The notes beneath the pieces were generated by a model that was not told where the DNA came from, ran no database searches, and saw only the letters and a list, made by a program, of their open reading frames with translations. From a virus, in the IMG/VR virus record IMGVR_UViG_3300020180_000533, positions 1-44,080 of that record: a stretch of 44,080 nt of DNA. One strand, given 5' to 3'. Shown one piece after another: positions 43,844 to 44,080 of this stretch. The position numbers and the translations under genes are program-made. Every line of letters starts with the position of its first letter. The stretch's first letter is position 1.

Positions 43844-44080
43844 GGCCCAAGCCCACGACAGGAAGGATTCCGCATTCCAAACCCACCGATTCCGAGAACC
43901 CGTCGACGCGTGCCTCGCTTCGCTCAGACGCGTCTTCCCTTCCCTGCCGCCCTCCACCCTGGCACATTCAGACGCATCGCGCAACGTCCACAAATCCACT
44001 CCGCACACGAACCAGGCATGGGAACCCAAAAGGAGGCTCCAAACGAGGAAGGGGTCCTGGAGGAAGGGCGGGGGGGGGAG
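43844..44080. other. Right edge, no convincing gene
   Basis: About 240 bases upstream of the late operon. An inverted repeat GACGCGT / ACGCGTC (43905-43911 and 43928-43934, 16-base loop) lies in it. A plus-strand AAAAGGAGG occurs near the end without a start codon after it. The window ends in a G-run, like its start, which may reflect sequencing or assembly limits. Confidence 0.5.

Noticed and set aside
43832-44029. Leftward 65-codon frame at the right edge
   Set aside because: It has a non-ATG start without a usable ribosome site, lies over a likely promoter region and contains an inverted repeat; no supporting feature.
1-44080. Possible terminal repeat joining the G-rich ends (GGGGAG at both ends)
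   Set aside because: Only about six bases match and they are within G-runs, which are common assembly or sequencing artefacts; no longer direct repeat was seen between the ends.
1-44080. tRNA genes, CRISPR arrays, insertion sequences and integrase
   Set aside because: I looked for tRNA-like GGTTCRA arms with flanking stems, regularly spaced repeats with spacers, transposase motifs and tyrosine or serine recombinase motifs and saw none.

Overview
The window is a near-complete or complete genome of a tailed bacteriophage (Caudoviricetes) of about 44 kb, with strong G+C bias (roughly two thirds by eye). The gene order large terminase, portal, scaffold, major capsid protein, gp11-like adaptor, gp12-like nozzle, fibre or decoration genes, very large internal virion proteins matches short-tailed (podovirus-type) phages. 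No tape measure, tail sheath, integrase, tRNA, RNA polymerase or DNA polymerase was recognised. The host cannot be named; it is probably a high-GC bacterium. Almost every gene reads leftward (minus strand) and most neighbours overlap by 1 to 4 bases (ATGA, GTGA or TGATG).

Right part, 43.8 to 17.1 kb, leftward: late operon. It begins with small genes (zinc-ribbon protein, DUF1508-like protein), then terminase, portal, scaffold, capsid, adaptor, a 1,429-residue nozzle with an inserted lectin-like domain, fibre-type proteins, and internal virion proteins of 219, 695 and 2,023 residues (the last with an HEINH zincin motif). It ends with two membrane proteins that look like a lysis pair, a full-length type I sulfatase, and a small conserved phage protein. 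A hairpin followed by a T-run at 17.08 to 17.10 kb probably ends it.

Centre, 17.0 to 16.3 kb: the only rightward gene, encoding a secreted protein with a clean signal peptide, probably an independently expressed moron. It converges on the end of the late operon.

Left part, 16.2 to 0.15 kb, leftward: replication, recombination and early accessory genes. A 463-residue protein of unknown function is followed by a PD-(D/E)XK-type nuclease, an ERF annealing protein, a YqaJ-type exonuclease, a DUF669-like protein, a DUF1376-type replication protein with phased GTGAC repeats inside it (a candidate origin), and a helicase-loader-like protein. Beyond 10.9 kb lie about 40 very small genes. They include a Lar-like zinc protein, an Acb2/Tad1-type cyclic-nucleotide sponge nested in another frame inside a longer gene, three tiny single-span membrane peptides, and several genes built from shared modules, including a perfect 255-bp direct repeat.

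The most striking unexplained structure is a nine-copy element on the minus strand, CGTTCGG-N13(14)-CYGGCT-N9(10)-ATG, found only in the early and recombination half. Its spacing from the start codon is almost fixed, and the one copy with a longer leader has a good Shine-Dalgarno sequence. The best explanation is a family of phage early promoters giving mostly leaderless mRNAs. The nested anti-CBASS-like gene, the phage sulfatase and this element are the main things to follow up.
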